DNA of 64,000 nucleotides, taken from Halomonas chromatireducens. GTDB lineage: Bacteria > Pseudomonadota > Gammaproteobacteria > Pseudomonadales > Halomonadaceae. The position numbers were made by a program, and so were the translations under genes. Shown here piece after piece: positions 28,541-37,284 of this stretch; positions within the stretch are counted from its first letter, which is position 1; the number at the start of each line of letters is the position of its first letter. The notes under the pieces were generated by a model that saw nothing but the letters and a program-made list of their open reading frames with translations, was not told the origin of the DNA and searched no databases. The DNA lies in the NCBI RefSeq assembly GCF_001545155.1, contig NZ_CP014226.1, positions 2,993,917 to 3,057,916 on the forward strand, given 5' to 3'.

Positions 28541-29575
28541 ATGGACCCAAAAACGACTATCGACACCGCCGAGCCACGGGCATTGAAGCGCGCCCTGGGT
28601 GAGTACCGCACGCCGCGCCTGATGCGCAGCGTGGTGGAACTGATGGCCACGGCAATCCCCTTCGCCGCCCTCTGGATACTGATGTGGGGCACCCTGAGCG
28701 CTGGCTACTGGCTCGGCCTGTTGTTCGCCGTGCCTGCCGCGTTCTTTCTCGTGCGCCTGTTCATGATCCAGCACGACTGCAGCCACGGGTCATTTTTTCC
28801 GTCTCGCGCTGCCAATGACTGGGTCGGCCGAGCCATCGGGGTCTTGACCCTGACGCCCTACGATCTGTGGCGGCACAGCCATGCCCTCCATCATGCCAGC
28901 TCCGGCAATCTCGATCGCCCGCGTATCGGTGGCATCGATACCCTGACTGTACGCGAATTTCGGGGCTTGCCGCTAAGGCAGCGGCTCCGCTATCGCCTGT
29001 ACCGGCACCCGCTGGTGCTGTTCGGTCTCGGCCCGACGTACCTGTTCATCCTGGACCATCGCCTGCCGGTGGGATTCATGCGTGCAGGCTGGATGCCCTG
29101 GCTGAGCACCATGAGCACCAACGCGGCGATCGCGCTGATCGTCACCGCCATGATCTGGCTGGTCGGCGTGATCCCCTTTCTTCTCGTGCAACTCCCCATC
29201 ACGCTTCTCGCCTCCTCGATCGGCGTCTGGCTGTTCTATGTCCAGCACCAGTTCGAGGAGACCCTGTGGGAACACGAAGACGACTGGACGTTCCACGAGA
29301 CGGCGCTGCACGGCAGCTCCCACTATGACCTGCCGGGTCCCCTGCGCTGGCTCACCGCCAATATCGGGATCCACCATGTCCATCATCTCTGCAGCCGCAT
29401 CCCCTCCTACCGGCTGCCCGAAGTGCTGCGCGACCATCCCCGACTCCGCCATATCGGCCGCCTCACCCTCTGGCAAAGCCTCTCATCGGTGCCACTCGTT
29501 CTGTGGGACGAGGAGAAGCGTCGACTGGTCTCCTTTGCCGAGGCGCACACGGCGACCACCCACGGTGCCTGCTGA
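28541..29575 (+). CDS. Membrane fatty acid desaturase
   Basis: The 344-residue di-iron desaturase has the three His boxes in order: HDCSHGSF, HSHALHH and HHVHH. Several hydrophobic segments lie between them (FAALWILMWGTLSAGYWLGL and the region around residues 190-240). It introduces double bonds in membrane lipids, adjusting fluidity. ATG 28541 gives the family-like N-terminus, though no good ribosome site is visible; a GTG at 28493 would add 16 residues. It follows the two-component genes by 120 bases. Confidence 0.92.
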   Translation: MDPKTTIDTAEPRALKRALGEYRTPRLMRSVVELMATAIPFAALWILMWGTLSAGYWLGLLFAVPAAFFLVRLFMIQHDCSHGSFFPSRAANDWVGRAIGVLTLTPYDLWRHSHALHHASSGNLDRPRIGGIDTLTVREFRGLPLRQRLRYRLYRHPLVLFGLGPTYLFILDHRLPVGFMRAGWMPWLSTMSTNAAIALIVTAMIWLVGVIPFLLVQLPITLLASSIGVWLFYVQHQFEETLWEHEDDWTFHETALHGSSHYDLPGPLRWLTANIGIHHVHHLCSRIPSYRLPEVLRDHPRLRHIGRLTLWQSLSSVPLVLWDEEKRRLVSFAEAHTATTHGAC

Positions 29576-29792
29576 CTGACGGAGCAAATGGTCCTGCCTC
29601 GGATGAGAGTGCCGGCTACCTCGCTTCAGAATGACCTGCTCCTTTCCTGCAGTACGAGGGGGCGACATGGCCGGCAGAGTTTGACCGACATCATGAGAGT
29701 GGCGACTCCTGCCCCAGGCCGGCGGCAACATGGCATGATGAACCGGTCCGTCAGCCGTACGCTTGCCCAACCTCACTCTGGAGTGTCCACCC

Positions 29793-30281
29793 ATGACTGG
29801 CTCTCGCACCGCCCCCGATCCAGCGGCTCGTTCGTCCCGCCTTATTGCGCTGGCACTGGGTATCCCTATCCTGCTGGTGCTGGCCGTATTGTTCGCCATG
29901 CCCTTCATGGCGGGGAACGAAACCACCCTTCAGGTCGATGGCCATGTGCCGGCAGAGCCCGGCACCGAACAGGGCGGGGTACATTTTTCCGGCACCGTGC
30001 ATCAGTGGGCCGTTTCGGGCAGCCTGGCAATCGATGCCGACAGGGAGGCGCGACTCTCCTTCCGGCTGCGGGGCCCGGATGGCAGCCCTCCCAGGCAAGC
30101 CATGCAGGTTCCCATCGTATTCACCATGCCCGGTCATGACATGGAGATGACGGTGACCGCTCGGCAAACCGGCCCCGACAGCTTTGCCGCCAGATCAACG
30201 CTGCCCATGTCCGGCGCCTGGCAGATGCGTATGACCTTTTCCGATGTGGACGGCGTGCTGTCGTTCGATACCCGGGGATAA
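29793..30281 (+). CDS. YtkA/FixH-like membrane-anchored protein
   Basis: The 162-residue protein has one N-terminal membrane segment (LIALALGIPILLVLAVLFAM) and a periplasmic immunoglobulin-like part. PIVFTMPGHDMEMTVTARQT and LPMSGAWQMRMTF are the MPGHxM and GxWxMxM features of the YtkA group, which occurs near copper and cytochrome oxidase genes. It opens the metal region that runs to 43537. GGAG lies 11 bases before the ATG. Confidence 0.8.
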   Translation: MTGSRTAPDPAARSSRLIALALGIPILLVLAVLFAMPFMAGNETTLQVDGHVPAEPGTEQGGVHFSGTVHQWAVSGSLAIDADREARLSFRLRGPDGSPPRQAMQVPIVFTMPGHDMEMTVTARQTGPDSFAARSTLPMSGAWQMRMTFSDVDGVLSFDTRG

Positions 30282-30380
30282 GTCGGAGCGAGGCCATTCG
30301 CCTGCCCCTCGGCTTGCCAATCGCCTTCACCCCCGGCGCATCATCAACCAACCCTTCGATTCTCCGCGTCAAGACGGTTG

Positions 30381-30410
30381 ACCGATTCCTGACCGAGATC
30401 AGGAATCGGT
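30381..30410. terminator. Long intergenic inverted repeat
   Basis: ACCGATTCCTGA and TCAGGAATCGGT pair perfectly around CCGAGA. There is no T tract on either side, so this is either a weak terminator or a regulator site ahead of the CopL-like gene at 30513. Confidence 0.5.
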
Positions 30411-30512
30411 TGATCAAGCCCTGCCAAGACTACCTGGCGATTGCCTGATCACGGCATAGCAGCGATGATCGGTAGTGTTCAATCGCCTGACGTTTTCGAG
30501 GTTCCGCTCCGC

Positions 30513-30839
30513 ATGCGTCGATTCATGGTCCGACTCGCCTATCTCTGCCTCGCTCTCGCCCTCTCGGCGGGTGGCGTTGCTGCGGCCAGTATCGATGCCA
30601 TGTCCGATGCCTCCCATCACGCGAGCCAGGAGAGCAGCCATGACGAGTGTTCGCAGGACAACCACTCGGAAACGTCAGACTGCACCTCGTCCTGCATCGG
30701 CAACAGCCACTGCATGACGGGTACCGCCGGTCATGCCGTTATTCCCGCCTATGCCATGACGCAGCAGCCGCTGTTCATGCCGGGGCACTCTCCACCATCA
30801 CCCGCTTATCTGCTCAAGCGCCCCCCCAGATTCGCCTGA
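30513..30839 (+). CDS. Small exported Cys/His-rich protein, CopL-like (copy 1)
   Basis: The 108-residue protein has a signal peptide (MVRLAYLCLALALSAGGVAA), a Cys/His segment (SHHASQESSHDECSQDNHSE ... CTSSCIGNSHC) and a C-terminus ending LLKRPPRFA. The same plan (signal, Cys/His stretch, basic Pro-Pro-Arg tail) appears in three other genes here (36775, 37285, 41427). It resembles CopL-type leader proteins placed before copper operons; this is inferred from layout, not from a close match. Starts at 30513 or 30525 are both possible. Confidence 0.65.
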   Translation: MRRFMVRLAYLCLALALSAGGVAAASIDAMSDASHHASQESSHDECSQDNHSETSDCTSSCIGNSHCMTGTAGHAVIPAYAMTQQPLFMPGHSPPSPAYLLKRPPRFA

Positions 30840-30904
30840 ATACCGTTACCGAAACGATGCGACCAGCGCGTCGTCATACGCTTGACCGTATTCAGGAGCA
30901 ACCC

Positions 30905-31843
30905 ATGACTACCCCTAATCGATACCACTCTGCCACTCAGGTGGCCACTCAGGATCGCGGCCGACTGCTTCGTTTTTCCATCGTGCTTGCAGGCGGCCTG
31001 GCACTCGCCCTCGCCCTGGCCAGCCCTGGCCATGCCGATGAGAGCCATGGACACAGCTCGGAGGACAACCACGCTCATGCCGCCCATGGCAATGAAGAGC
31101 ACGCGGCACACGGCGACGATGGCCATGTTCATGGCAACGACGACCATGCCGCTCACGGCGACGATGGCCATGCCCATGGCAACGACGACCATGCCGCTCA
31201 CGGCGACGATGGCCATGCCCATGGCAACGACGACCATGCCGCTCACGGCGACGATGACCACGCCCATGGCGACGGTGACCATGCGGCACATGGTGATGAT
31301 GGCCATGCCCATGGCAACGATGACCATGCGGCACATGGTGATGATGGCCATGCCCATGGCAACGATGACCATGCCGCTCACGGCGACGATGACCATGCCG
31401 CTCACGGCGGCGATGACCACGCCCATGGCAACGATGACCATGCCGCTCACGGCGACGCTGACCACGCCCATGGGGATGGAGGTCATGGATGGGCGGCACC
31501 ACAGGAGTGGGCTGAGCGCGAAAGCCCGCTGGAGCCCGATGCCGAGACCCTGGCTCAGGGGATGCAGGTCTATCAGCGCTATTGCTCGGCCTGTCACGGA
31601 CCTAGCGGAGAAGGAAACGGGCTGGCACCCGCCGCTGCCTACTACGACCCCAGCCCGACCAATCTGGCCCTGCATGGCGCCGCTCATGCGGCCGGTGAAT
31701 ACGCCTGGCTGATAAAAGAGGGCAACAAGGCCAGCGCCATGCCCCGCTTCCAGGAGAAGCTGGACGAAGACGACATCTGGTCCGTGGTGCTCTATATCCG
31801 CTATACCCTGGCGGATGGCCAGTCCGGCGACCACCAGCACTAG
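30905..31843 (+). CDS. Cytochrome c with His/Asp-rich tandem-repeat domain
   Basis: The 312-residue protein has a signal peptide (FSIVLAGGLALALALASPGH), about 120 residues of tandem repeat built from DDGHAHGNDDHAAHG, and a C-terminal class I cytochrome c domain. The haem site is YCSACHGPSGEGNG and the probable Met ligand is in ASAMPRF. The cytochrome part resembles the c-type domains that accept electrons from periplasmic oxidases. The repeat offers dozens of His and Asp side chains and should bind metal ions such as Cu, Zn or Ni. AGGAG precedes the ATG. It follows a CopL-like gene by 65 bases. Confidence 0.88.
   Translation: MTTPNRYHSATQVATQDRGRLLRFSIVLAGGLALALALASPGHADESHGHSSEDNHAHAAHGNEEHAAHGDDGHVHGNDDHAAHGDDGHAHGNDDHAAHGDDGHAHGNDDHAAHGDDDHAHGDGDHAAHGDDGHAHGNDDHAAHGDDGHAHGNDDHAAHGDDDHAAHGGDDHAHGNDDHAAHGDADHAHGDGGHGWAAPQEWAERESPLEPDAETLAQGMQVYQRYCSACHGPSGEGNGLAPAAAYYDPSPTNLALHGAAHAAGEYAWLIKEGNKASAMPRFQEKLDEDDIWSVVLYIRYTLADGQSGDHQH
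31115..31479 (+). repeat. 45-bp coding tandem repeat (about 8 units)
   Basis: Units of about 45 bases encoding DDGHAHGNDDHAAHG run head to tail inside the cytochrome gene. Some units are identical at the DNA level and others differ at third positions, so both recent duplication and drift are visible. Copy number is likely to vary between strains. Confidence 0.93.
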
Positions 31844-31882
31844 AAGCCTGTCGGATTTGACCGATCGTCCGACAGGCTTCTA
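31841..31882. repeat. 15-bp-arm inverted repeat after the cytochrome gene
   Basis: TAGAAGCCTGTCGGA and TCCGACAGGCTTCTA pair perfectly around a 12-base loop. The left arm includes the stop codon. Thirteen bases of the right arm (CCGACAGGCTTCT) recur at 22979-22991 after the acyl-ligase fusion gene, suggesting a dispersed palindromic element as well as a terminator. Confidence 0.75.
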
Positions 31883-31892
31883 GCCAATGCGG

Positions 31893-31920
31893 AAAAAAAA
31901 CGGGCGCCTTGGGCGCCCGT
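31893..31920 (-). terminator. Rho-independent terminator of the L,D-transpeptidase gene
   Basis: Minus strand: ACGGGCGCC pairs with GGCGCCCGT and is followed by eight T residues. Confidence 0.9.
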
Positions 31921-31954
31921 CCTCTTGCTGGTCATGCCTTACACGCCCTGGCAT

Positions 31955-33034
31955 CTATAGGGTAGCGAGCTCGTCATACAGCCCTCCCGCTTCAGGCTCC
32001 GATTCAGGCGCCGGTTCAGGCTCCGGCGCCTGCTCCAGTGCCACGACCGCGCCGTTGGGGTTCTCCAGCAGGTAGCGCAGCTGCTCATAGTTCAACGGCA
32101 CGGAAGGCTCGTCGCTGTTGCGCTCCAGCAAAGACAGGGTCTCCATCAGTGCCGCCATACCGTACTCCTGGTCCTCGAGCGTCTCGAAGACCTGCACATA
32201 GGGCATATCGCCATCCCAGCCAGCCTTGATCGGCTGGTTGATGATATTGACCTGCATACCCACGGGTACACGGTTGAAGATAGTCTCGATATCTTCGGGG
32301 AACATGCGGATACAGCCACGGCTGGCACGCATGCCGATGCCATCCGGATCATTGGTTCCATGGATGAGGTAGCCTGGGATGTCCAGCAGGATGGCGTGAC
32401 GGCCCAGGGGGTTGTCCGGACCCGGCGGCACCACGGCGGGAGCCGGCTCGCCCCTCTCGGCCGCTTCTTCACGCATGGAACGTGGCGGATACCAGGCCGG
32501 GTCCTTCAGCCTCATGGTGGTCTTGGTCTTGCCCAGCGGGGTGTCATACCCTTCGCGCCCAATGCCTATCGGGTAGGTCTCGACCCGAGGCGTCTCACCC
32601 TCGGAGACCGGCGGGTAGTAGTAGAGCCGAAGCTCGGCAATGTTGATCACGATGCCTTCCCGAGCCACGGCGGGCAGGATGTGTCGCCCTGGGATGACCA
32701 CTTCGGTACCTTCGCCGGGCAGCCATACGCTCACCTCTGGGTTGGCCAGGCGGATCTCCTCGTAACCCACGTTGTGGTCACGAGCGATATCGAGCAGCGT
32801 CTCCTCCTCCCGAGCCTCGACGGTATAGTTCTCGCCGATGACGTCGCCTGCCTCCGGTAACGGATGGTGCCCCTTCGGCCATTCGGATGCCGCTTCCTCG
32901 TCGGGCTCGTCGGCCAGCGCAGCGGCCGACATCAGCATGGCACCAGTGAGCACCAGGCTCAGTACAGTAGCCCATACCGCTGGACGGGGGCGAAATGGCG
33001 ATGGCCATGCGCTATTGCTGCCATTATGTTTCAT
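31955..33034 (-). CDS. L,D-transpeptidase (YkuD) family protein
   Basis: The 359-residue periplasmic enzyme has a signal peptide (LSLVLTGAMLMSAAALA), a LysM-like segment (NYTVEAREEETLLDIARDHN) and a YkuD domain. The active site is IHGTNDPDGIGMRASRGCIR with the catalytic His and Cys. It makes 3-3 peptidoglycan cross-links or attaches lipoproteins to the wall. The C-terminal tail is rich in Glu and Pro (EPEPAPESEPE). Length and layout fit the ErfK/YbiS group. Confidence 0.94.
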   Translation of the reverse strand: MKHNGSNSAWPSPFRPRPAVWATVLSLVLTGAMLMSAAALADEPDEEAASEWPKGHHPLPEAGDVIGENYTVEAREEETLLDIARDHNVGYEEIRLANPEVSVWLPGEGTEVVIPGRHILPAVAREGIVINIAELRLYYYPPVSEGETPRVETYPIGIGREGYDTPLGKTKTTMRLKDPAWYPPRSMREEAAERGEPAPAVVPPGPDNPLGRHAILLDIPGYLIHGTNDPDGIGMRASRGCIRMFPEDIETIFNRVPVGMQVNIINQPIKAGWDGDMPYVQVFETLEDQEYGMAALMETLSLLERNSDEPSVPLNYEQLRYLLENPNGAVVALEQAPEPEPAPESEPEAGGLYDELATL

Positions 33035-33177
33035 TCTTCATTGCCTCTTGCGCAACCTTCACCACAGGGGTGGAAGGTCATTGAAAGGTTAGTCGTCATC
33101 ATATCGACCTCCTTACACTTCTACGGCGATATACCGGAAACACGTCATCGACCTGGCTTCGATTGTCTGGGAAAGAT

Positions 33178-34701
33178 CTAGAGAACGGGAGCAAACAGGT
33201 AAGCCCCCCGGGCAGCCACGCGATGCCATAGCGGCTGATTCTCGATCTCCTCGAGCTCCATTCGACGGGAGCGAGCAAAATCCGCCTCGAACATCGCTTC
33301 GACATCGGCCGCAAACGTCGGATCCATCACCATTGCGGTAATCTCGAAATTCAATCGAAACGAACGATTGTCCAGGTTAACCGTTCCAACCGCGGCGCTG
33401 ACATCGTCTACCAGGAACGCCTTACCGTGCAAAAAACCGGCTTCATAACGATGGATCTCGACGCCGGCATCCAAGAGCGGCCCCAGAAAAGCGTATGCAG
33501 CGTAGTAGAGCAGTAGATTGTCAGGCTGCTCCGGGATCAGGATTCTTACGTCCACCCCGTTGATCGCGGCCAGCTTGAGCATCGACTGCACGCCCTCGTC
33601 CGGCACGAAGTAAGGGCTCGAAAACCAGATTCGCTCCCGGGCAGAGTGGATGGCTTGCTGAACCATCAGGCTGGCGGTTTCAAAGCGATCCGCCGGGCCG
33701 GAGGGCAGGATCAGTACCGGTGCATCCTGCTCGGAGCGCACCACCGGCTCCCAGGGTAGCTCGGGCAGCTCTTCCGTGGCCCAGTGCCAATCCTCGAGAA
33801 ACACCAGTTGCAGGGCCAGCGCCGCCGGCCCTGCGATCTTGAGATGGGTGTCTCGCCACGGCCCGATACCTTCCTCCCCGTGCAGATATTCGTCTCCGAT
33901 ATTGAATCCGCCGAGCCACGCCGTGGCTCCGTCGGCCACCATCACCTTGCGGTGGTTGCGGAAGTTGAGCTGGAAGCGGTTTCCCGGCCCCCGTGTCGAG
34001 TGAAAGCGATGGACATTGACACCCGCCGCCTCCAGCTCCTTCACATAGTCACTCGACAAGGCGTAGCTGCCAATCTCGTCATAGAGGAAATAGACCGCCA
34101 CCCCCTCCCTCGCCTTCTGGATCAAGCGCTGCTGAAACTCGGTGCCAATATCGTCGTCCCTGACGATATAGAACTGCACCAGCAGATAGCGCTCGGCAGC
34201 CTCGATCCCTGCAAACAGACTCTCGAACGTCTCTTCACCATCGATCAGCAGCGTTGTCTCGTTGCCGCCCATCAGCGGCAACTTGGCCAGGCGCTCCACG
34301 CCATCCAGATAGTGGCTGCTCCTCGTCGACTCGACCCGATGCGAGCGCAACTCATTGAGCTTTCCGGACAGTGCTCGAGTGATCCCTGAGTCCTCGTCGC
34401 GACGAGACATCGCATAGCCTTCGAACTTGTTTCGCCCGAATACCCAATAGGTGGGCACCGCCACGTACGGCACGGTATTGAGGGACACGATCCAGGCGAT
34501 GGCCCCTTCGGACGTTCGGCTCGACATCAGGGCCTCGACGGAGGAAGCCAGTCCCACCAGGTGAGCCAGCACCATGAACAGAACAAGCTTGCTCCAGCGC
34601 TTGCGACGCTTGCCTGGGCCGCTACCTGGCGCGCCCTCCGAGCTTTGTGCCTCCTCGTGCCCGACCCTGGACTGAGGCGCAGCATTCCGGCTTCCTTGCA
34701 T
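33178..34701 (-). CDS. Cardiolipin synthase (phospholipase D type)
   Basis: The 507-residue enzyme joins two phosphatidylglycerols, or uses PE, to make cardiolipin. Two hydrophobic segments near the N-terminus anchor it (KLVLFMVLAHLVGLASSVEA and IAWIVSLNTVPYVAVPTYWV). Two HKD motifs follow: HRKVMVADGATAWLGGFNIG and HGKAFLVDDVSAAVGTVNLD. The start at 34701 has GGGAGGAGAG upstream; an ATG at 34743 would almost reach lgt. It lies 58 bases after lgt. Confidence 0.95.
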   Translation of the reverse strand: MQGSRNAAPQSRVGHEEAQSSEGAPGSGPGKRRKRWSKLVLFMVLAHLVGLASSVEALMSSRTSEGAIAWIVSLNTVPYVAVPTYWVFGRNKFEGYAMSRRDEDSGITRALSGKLNELRSHRVESTRSSHYLDGVERLAKLPLMGGNETTLLIDGEETFESLFAGIEAAERYLLVQFYIVRDDDIGTEFQQRLIQKAREGVAVYFLYDEIGSYALSSDYVKELEAAGVNVHRFHSTRGPGNRFQLNFRNHRKVMVADGATAWLGGFNIGDEYLHGEEGIGPWRDTHLKIAGPAALALQLVFLEDWHWATEELPELPWEPVVRSEQDAPVLILPSGPADRFETASLMVQQAIHSARERIWFSSPYFVPDEGVQSMLKLAAINGVDVRILIPEQPDNLLLYYAAYAFLGPLLDAGVEIHRYEAGFLHGKAFLVDDVSAAVGTVNLDNRSFRLNFEITAMVMDPTFAADVEAMFEADFARSRRMELEEIENQPLWHRVAARGAYLFAPVL

Positions 34702-34759
34702 GGATAACTCTCCTCCCATCGCATCGCTTGTCGGGTCAGTCATGACCTATTGCATGCCG

Positions 34760-35572
34760 TCAGGTCTCTCGGCTCGGCGTCAGTGCCGCTTTCGTGTCCT
34801 GGACCTGTTGACGCGACCATACTATCAGTGCCACGCCGCCAATGATCATTGGCAGGGTCAGCAGCATGCCCATGGTCACCCAGCCGAACGCGATGAAGCC
34901 GATATGCGGATCGGGCAGGCGCACGAACTCGACGGCAAAGCGGAACACACCATAGAGCAGCAGGAACATGCCGGAAATCAAGCCGCGGCGGCGTGGCTGG
35001 CTCGAAAGCCACCACAGCACCACGAACAGCACGACCCCCTCCAGCACGAACTCGTAGAGTGCCGACGGATGACGCGGCTCCGGCCCCATGTGGGGAAACG
35101 GCATGGCCCAGGGCAGTTCACTCACCCGGCCCGGCAGCTCATGATTGATGAAGTTGCCGATACGCCCGGCCCCCAGGCCGATCGGCACCAGCGGGGCGAT
35201 GAAGTCGGTCAACTGGAAGAAGGCCAGGCGTTTCTTGCGCGCAAACAGCAGCGCGGCGAGCAGAACCCCGATCAGCCCACCGTGGAAACTCATGCCCCCG
35301 TCCCAGATGCTGAACAGCCACAGCGGGTTGGCAAAGAACTGATCCATGCCGTAGAAGAGCACGTAACCCAGGCGCCCACCGGCAACGACGCCGATGGCCG
35401 CATAGAAGAGCAGGTCGCCGATGTCATCGTGGCTCAGCCCCAGGCGGTGGGCACGATAGCGCCCCAGCAGCCAGGCGGCAACGAAGCCGACAACGTACAT
35501 CAGGCCATACCAGTGGATCTGCAGCGGTCCGATGGCGATGGCCACCGAGTCGATCTGGGGATAGTCCATCAT
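34760..35572 (-). CDS. lgt: Prolipoprotein diacylglyceryl transferase
   Basis: Lgt attaches diacylglycerol from phosphatidylglycerol to the lipobox Cys of prolipoproteins in the inner membrane. The 270-residue protein has seven membrane segments. HGGLIGVLLAALLFARKK and GRIGNFINHELPGR, the latter the Lgt signature, are present, followed by HPSALYEFVLEG. It should be essential, since many lipoproteins are encoded in this window alone. It is followed by cardiolipin synthase. Confidence 0.97.
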   Translation of the reverse strand: MMDYPQIDSVAIAIGPLQIHWYGLMYVVGFVAAWLLGRYRAHRLGLSHDDIGDLLFYAAIGVVAGGRLGYVLFYGMDQFFANPLWLFSIWDGGMSFHGGLIGVLLAALLFARKKRLAFFQLTDFIAPLVPIGLGAGRIGNFINHELPGRVSELPWAMPFPHMGPEPRHPSALYEFVLEGVVLFVVLWWLSSQPRRRGLISGMFLLLYGVFRFAVEFVRLPDPHIGFIAFGWVTMGMLLTLPMIIGGVALIVWSRQQVQDTKAALTPSRET

Positions 35573-35612
35573 GATTCATCCATGTCGGTTGCAGTATATG
35601 AGGGAGCGGAGG

Positions 35613-36473
35613 TCACAGGCTTGACCACTCCCTGCCGCCGTCTTCGCTGAGCAGCAGCACGCCCTGGTTGTCGGCAGCCACGAGGCGCTGCGGGTCCGCG
35701 GGGTCCACCGCCAGGTGGGTAAAGTAGCGCTCGCCCCAGTCGCCGCTGAGCGGCTCCCACTCCCGGGTCGCCTCATCGGCCTTGATCAGCCCCACTCCAA
35801 GCATGAAGGCATACAGTTCGCCACCGCTCGCCACCACGACACTGGCCGGGTTGCGCTGGGGATGACCCTGCCGCCAGCGCTGCCCGCCATTGGGGCTCAT
35901 CAATAGCCCCGACTGGGTGGCGGCATAGAGGTGATCCGGGTCTCGACTGGATGCCGCCAAATCGATCAGCCCCTCTGGTACAGCGGCCTGCACCTGCCAC
36001 TCATGCCCCCCGTCACGGCTAACCTGCAGCCGACCGGCATAGGCGCCATAGAGTACGTCGGGGTCGGCCTCGCTGACCGTCATCTGATGGAAGTCGACCG
36101 GCCCATCGACGCCGGCGGAACGCTGCTCCCAGGAACTGCCGCCATCGGTGGAAACCATGACGCCGAGGTTGCCACCGCGCGCCGGGTGGCCGCTGGCGAA
36201 GAGGGTGTCGGCCTCCTGCGGATGGGGCGAGAAGCCCATGAAGTCGTGTGTCTCGCTGGAGACCTGTCGTGCCCTGCCGTCGGCATCTATGACATGAAAG
36301 CCGTGGTGAGTCGCCAGTTGGATTCGTTGGCTGTCGGCGCGGTCGAAGGCCACGCCATGAATGTGCGTCTTCTGGCGCAGTTCCTCGAGGCTGATGCCTT
36401 CGGGCTCACCTGAGCAACCGGCAAGTGGCAGCGCCAGCAGTAGCAGGGGAAGAAGCAATCGGTATCGTGTCAT
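35613..36473 (-). CDS. BNR-repeat (photosystem-assembly-like) lipoprotein
   Basis: The 286-residue lipoprotein has a signal ending LPLAGC and a beta propeller with Asp-box-like repeats (VSTDGGSSWEQ, VSRDGGHEW, MSPNGGQRW, LSEDGGREW). THIHGVAFDRADS and LATHHGFHVIDADG are typical of the F510_1955 group, often found in heavy-metal clusters. The function is unknown. Starts at 36479 and 36473 are both possible. Confidence 0.8.
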   Translation of the reverse strand: MTRYRLLLPLLLLALPLAGCSGEPEGISLEELRQKTHIHGVAFDRADSQRIQLATHHGFHVIDADGRARQVSSETHDFMGFSPHPQEADTLFASGHPARGGNLGVMVSTDGGSSWEQRSAGVDGPVDFHQMTVSEADPDVLYGAYAGRLQVSRDGGHEWQVQAAVPEGLIDLAASSRDPDHLYAATQSGLLMSPNGGQRWRQGHPQRNPASVVVASGGELYAFMLGVGLIKADEATREWEPLSGDWGERYFTHLAVDPADPQRLVAADNQGVLLLSEDGGREWSSL

Positions 36474-36538
36474 GTGCATTGACTCGTTGCTGGCCGACAG
36501 CCTGCGGGGAGCAGGTCGCCGGCGAATAAGGTGGTAAA

Positions 36539-36700
36539 TCAGCGAATCCGAACCGTGGCCATCATGCCCAGCTCTTCATGCTCGATGAAGCACCGGGAGG
36601 TCCCGCCATGGCGGCCGGCCACGACATAGCTGAGCAGGCCGGATGTGGAAAGAGCCAGCCCGCCCAGTGTGGAATAGAGCAGAAAGTGACGATGCTTCAT
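36539..36700 (-). pseudogene. Multicopper oxidase remnant, signal end joined to copper-binding C-terminus
   Basis: This 53-codon frame begins MKHRHFLLYSTLGGLALSTS, which looks like an export signal, and ends CFIEHEELGMMATVRIR. The latter resembles the last copper-ligand block (HCHxxEHEExGMM) of multicopper oxidases, which are normally several hundred residues. Nothing in between remains. GAGGA upstream and a normal stop suggest it was once a real gene and still has translation signals. Its position among copper genes fits. The identity rests on a short C-terminal match, so confidence is moderate. Confidence 0.55.
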
Positions 36701-36774
36701 GGAATCGGTTTCCTCGTTATTCGAACAGCGATCACCCCCCGTCTCAGGCGGGAGATGACGTCAAGAAATGCTGT

Positions 36775-37107
36775 TCAAACGCGAGGAGGACGATCGAGGC
36801 GATCGCTGGGTGACCAGGGCCACGCCTGGACGGGCATCGGGCGCGGTGGTGCCGATGCAGCGGACATGCCGGAGGCCTGGGGCACCAGGGCGGCACAGAA
36901 ACCGGTCGAGGAGCAGCTCAGCGACTGGCGCTCATGATCTTCCGTCGTTGCTTCGGCGGCATGGCTTGCCGAGGCCGACTCCAGCGAAGTCACGCTGAGA
37001 CAGGCATCTTCATGGTTATAGTGGGAAGCACCCGCCATGACGCCCATTGGCATCACCAGGGTGATAGCCAGCAGGAAGAGCAGCCATGTCGCGATGGAAC
37101 GGGTCAT
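36775..37107 (-). CDS. Small exported Cys/His protein, CopL-like (copy 2)
   Basis: The 110-residue protein has a signal peptide (IATWLLFLLAITLVMPMGVM), a segment with scattered His and Cys (HYNHEDACLSV ... ERQSLSCSSTGFC) and a C-terminal RLDRPPRV. It follows the same plan as the genes at 30513, 37285 and 41427. It precedes the multicopper oxidase remnant on the same strand, as CopL-type leaders precede copA. The ribosome site is poor. Confidence 0.6.
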   Translation of the reverse strand: MTRSIATWLLFLLAITLVMPMGVMAGASHYNHEDACLSVTSLESASASHAAEATTEDHERQSLSCSSTGFCAALVPQASGMSAASAPPRPMPVQAWPWSPSDRLDRPPRV

Positions 37108-37284
37108 TAGCGTCGCTTTATTACCGTAGGGATCAAACCTGGGACGGAGTATTTCACGCAGCCAAGGCAGCCGGCAACCCAGGCTGACTAGATTTTCTCC
37201 ATGTAGCCCATTTGACACGCGTCAAGTGCGCAAGCGTCTTATTGTTCTATGGTGTGGGTACGATACACCTCGGGAGTCTCACCC

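Noticed and set aside
31115..31479. Possible CRISPR array
   Set aside because: Repeats are head-to-tail without unique spacers and stay in frame within a coding sequence.
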